Part shown: positions 5,222-5,543 of the stretch, in pieces
Layout: every line of letters begins with the position of its first letter
Position numbering within the stretch: position 1 is the stretch's first letter
NCBI GenBank assembly: GCA_020849205.1
Contig: JADLGS010000049.1
Location: 1 to 5,543, forward strand
Length of the DNA stretch: 5,543 nucleotides
From: Candidatus Falkowiibacteriota bacterium
GTDB taxonomy: Bacteria; Patescibacteriota; Patescibacteriia; CAIXNZ01; JADLGS01
Direction of reading: 5' to 3'
Program-made: the position numbers and the translations under genes
The notes under the pieces: generated by a model
The model's database searches: none
What the model was told of the DNA's origin: nothing
The model's input: the letters and a program-made list of their open reading frames with translations, nothing else

Positions 5222-5543
5222 ATGAGTGAAGATAATCAATATATATTTACGCATGAAAAAGGAGGAGTATCTCGTTTAATAACGGAGTTATTTTTATTTA
5301 TTATTCCACAATTTATTGCCATTGCGGTTGTTTCGTCGTATGCGCAGTATTTCACCTCATCATCGCAACCAACTAGTTACGCACCGCAGATTGTTTTTTT
5401 ATTACTATTTGCCGCGCTCACTCTCGGCCTCATTAATCTCGCAAAAAGTTCATATAGTTCGGTGGTGTATAAATTACTATTCTTTTTTGCCATCATACAA
5501 GGACTACGAATTGTTGCAGGCATGAGTTTTCATGGGATTGCGC
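5222..5543 (+). CDS. N-terminus of a polytopic membrane protein, possibly a presenilin/SPP-like protease (partial)
   Basis: An open frame starts at ATG 5222 and runs through 107 codons to the window edge without a stop. Residues 1-20 are polar. Three hydrophobic segments follow, at about 21-42 (LFLFIIPQFIAIAVV), 58-73 (IVFLLLFAALTLGL) and 84-100 (LLFFFAIIQGLRIVAG), and the pieces between them are short. Helix order and the FIIPQFIAIAVV pattern resemble the start of archaeal-type presenilin homologues, as best recalled, but the catalytic YD and GxGD aspartates would lie beyond the window. The family call is therefore weak, while the membrane-protein call is strong. It has no leader or Shine-Dalgarno site if transcription starts at the predicted point. 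A methionine further in would delete part of the first helix region and is unlikely as the start. Confidence 0.6.
   Translation, partial: MSEDNQYIFTHEKGGVSRLITELFLFIIPQFIAIAVVSSYAQYFTSSSQPTSYAPQIVFLLLFAALTLGLINLAKSSYSSVVYKLLFFFAIIQGLRIVAGMSFHGIA

Noticed and set aside
5316..5525. A 69-codon plus-strand frame near the right edge
   Set aside because: It overlaps in another frame the longer membrane-protein frame from 5222, which has a promoter, sensible hydrophobic segments and no stop to the edge.

Overview
The window looks like a chromosomal piece of a member of the Patescibacteria (Candidate Phyla Radiation) or a similar streamlined, AT-rich bacterium. The reasons are short intergenic gaps, very short or missing leaders in front of several genes, few Shine-Dalgarno sequences, a divergent M14-like protein, and a presenilin-like start at the right edge. 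This placement is inference. The standard code fits: the long genes read through without internal UGA, and every stop seen is TAA or TAG.

Layout from left to right. (1) Positions 10-2279 hold two tightly spaced plus-strand genes: a multi-pass GT-C glycosyltransferase of the PMT/TMTC type and a small, divergent aspartoacylase/AstE-like protein. (2) Positions 2280-2479 form a dense control region: a DnaA-box match, a hairpin terminator whose dyad also carries the lexA -35 element, a good -10, and a leader full of 7-bp repeats that can fold into a long hairpin. (3) lexA lies at 2480-3085. (4) Positions 3086-3582 hold no long gene. They contain a chain of strong, partly mutually exclusive RNA stems (about 3100-3350), a second 7-bp repeat array (3353-3411), a possible 22-residue peptide gene (3416-3484), a terminator (3507-3540) and the yvcK promoter. 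(5) yvcK (3583-4575) and a minus-strand HAD-fold phosphatase (4587-5201) converge on one bidirectional terminator that contains the yvcK stop codon in its loop. (6) A symmetric, overlapping divergent promoter (about 5206-5220) faces the HAD gene on one side and a membrane protein on the other. That protein starts at 5222, runs off the edge, and may be a presenilin/SPP-type protease.

The genes do not form one pathway. The GT-C enzyme and YvcK touch cell-surface glycosylation and cell-wall or carbon control. LexA governs DNA-damage genes. The HAD protein is probably a housekeeping phosphatase. The most unusual material is non-coding: the folded RNA region behind lexA, the two heptad repeat arrays with inverted partners, and the composite terminator/operator/promoter in front of lexA.
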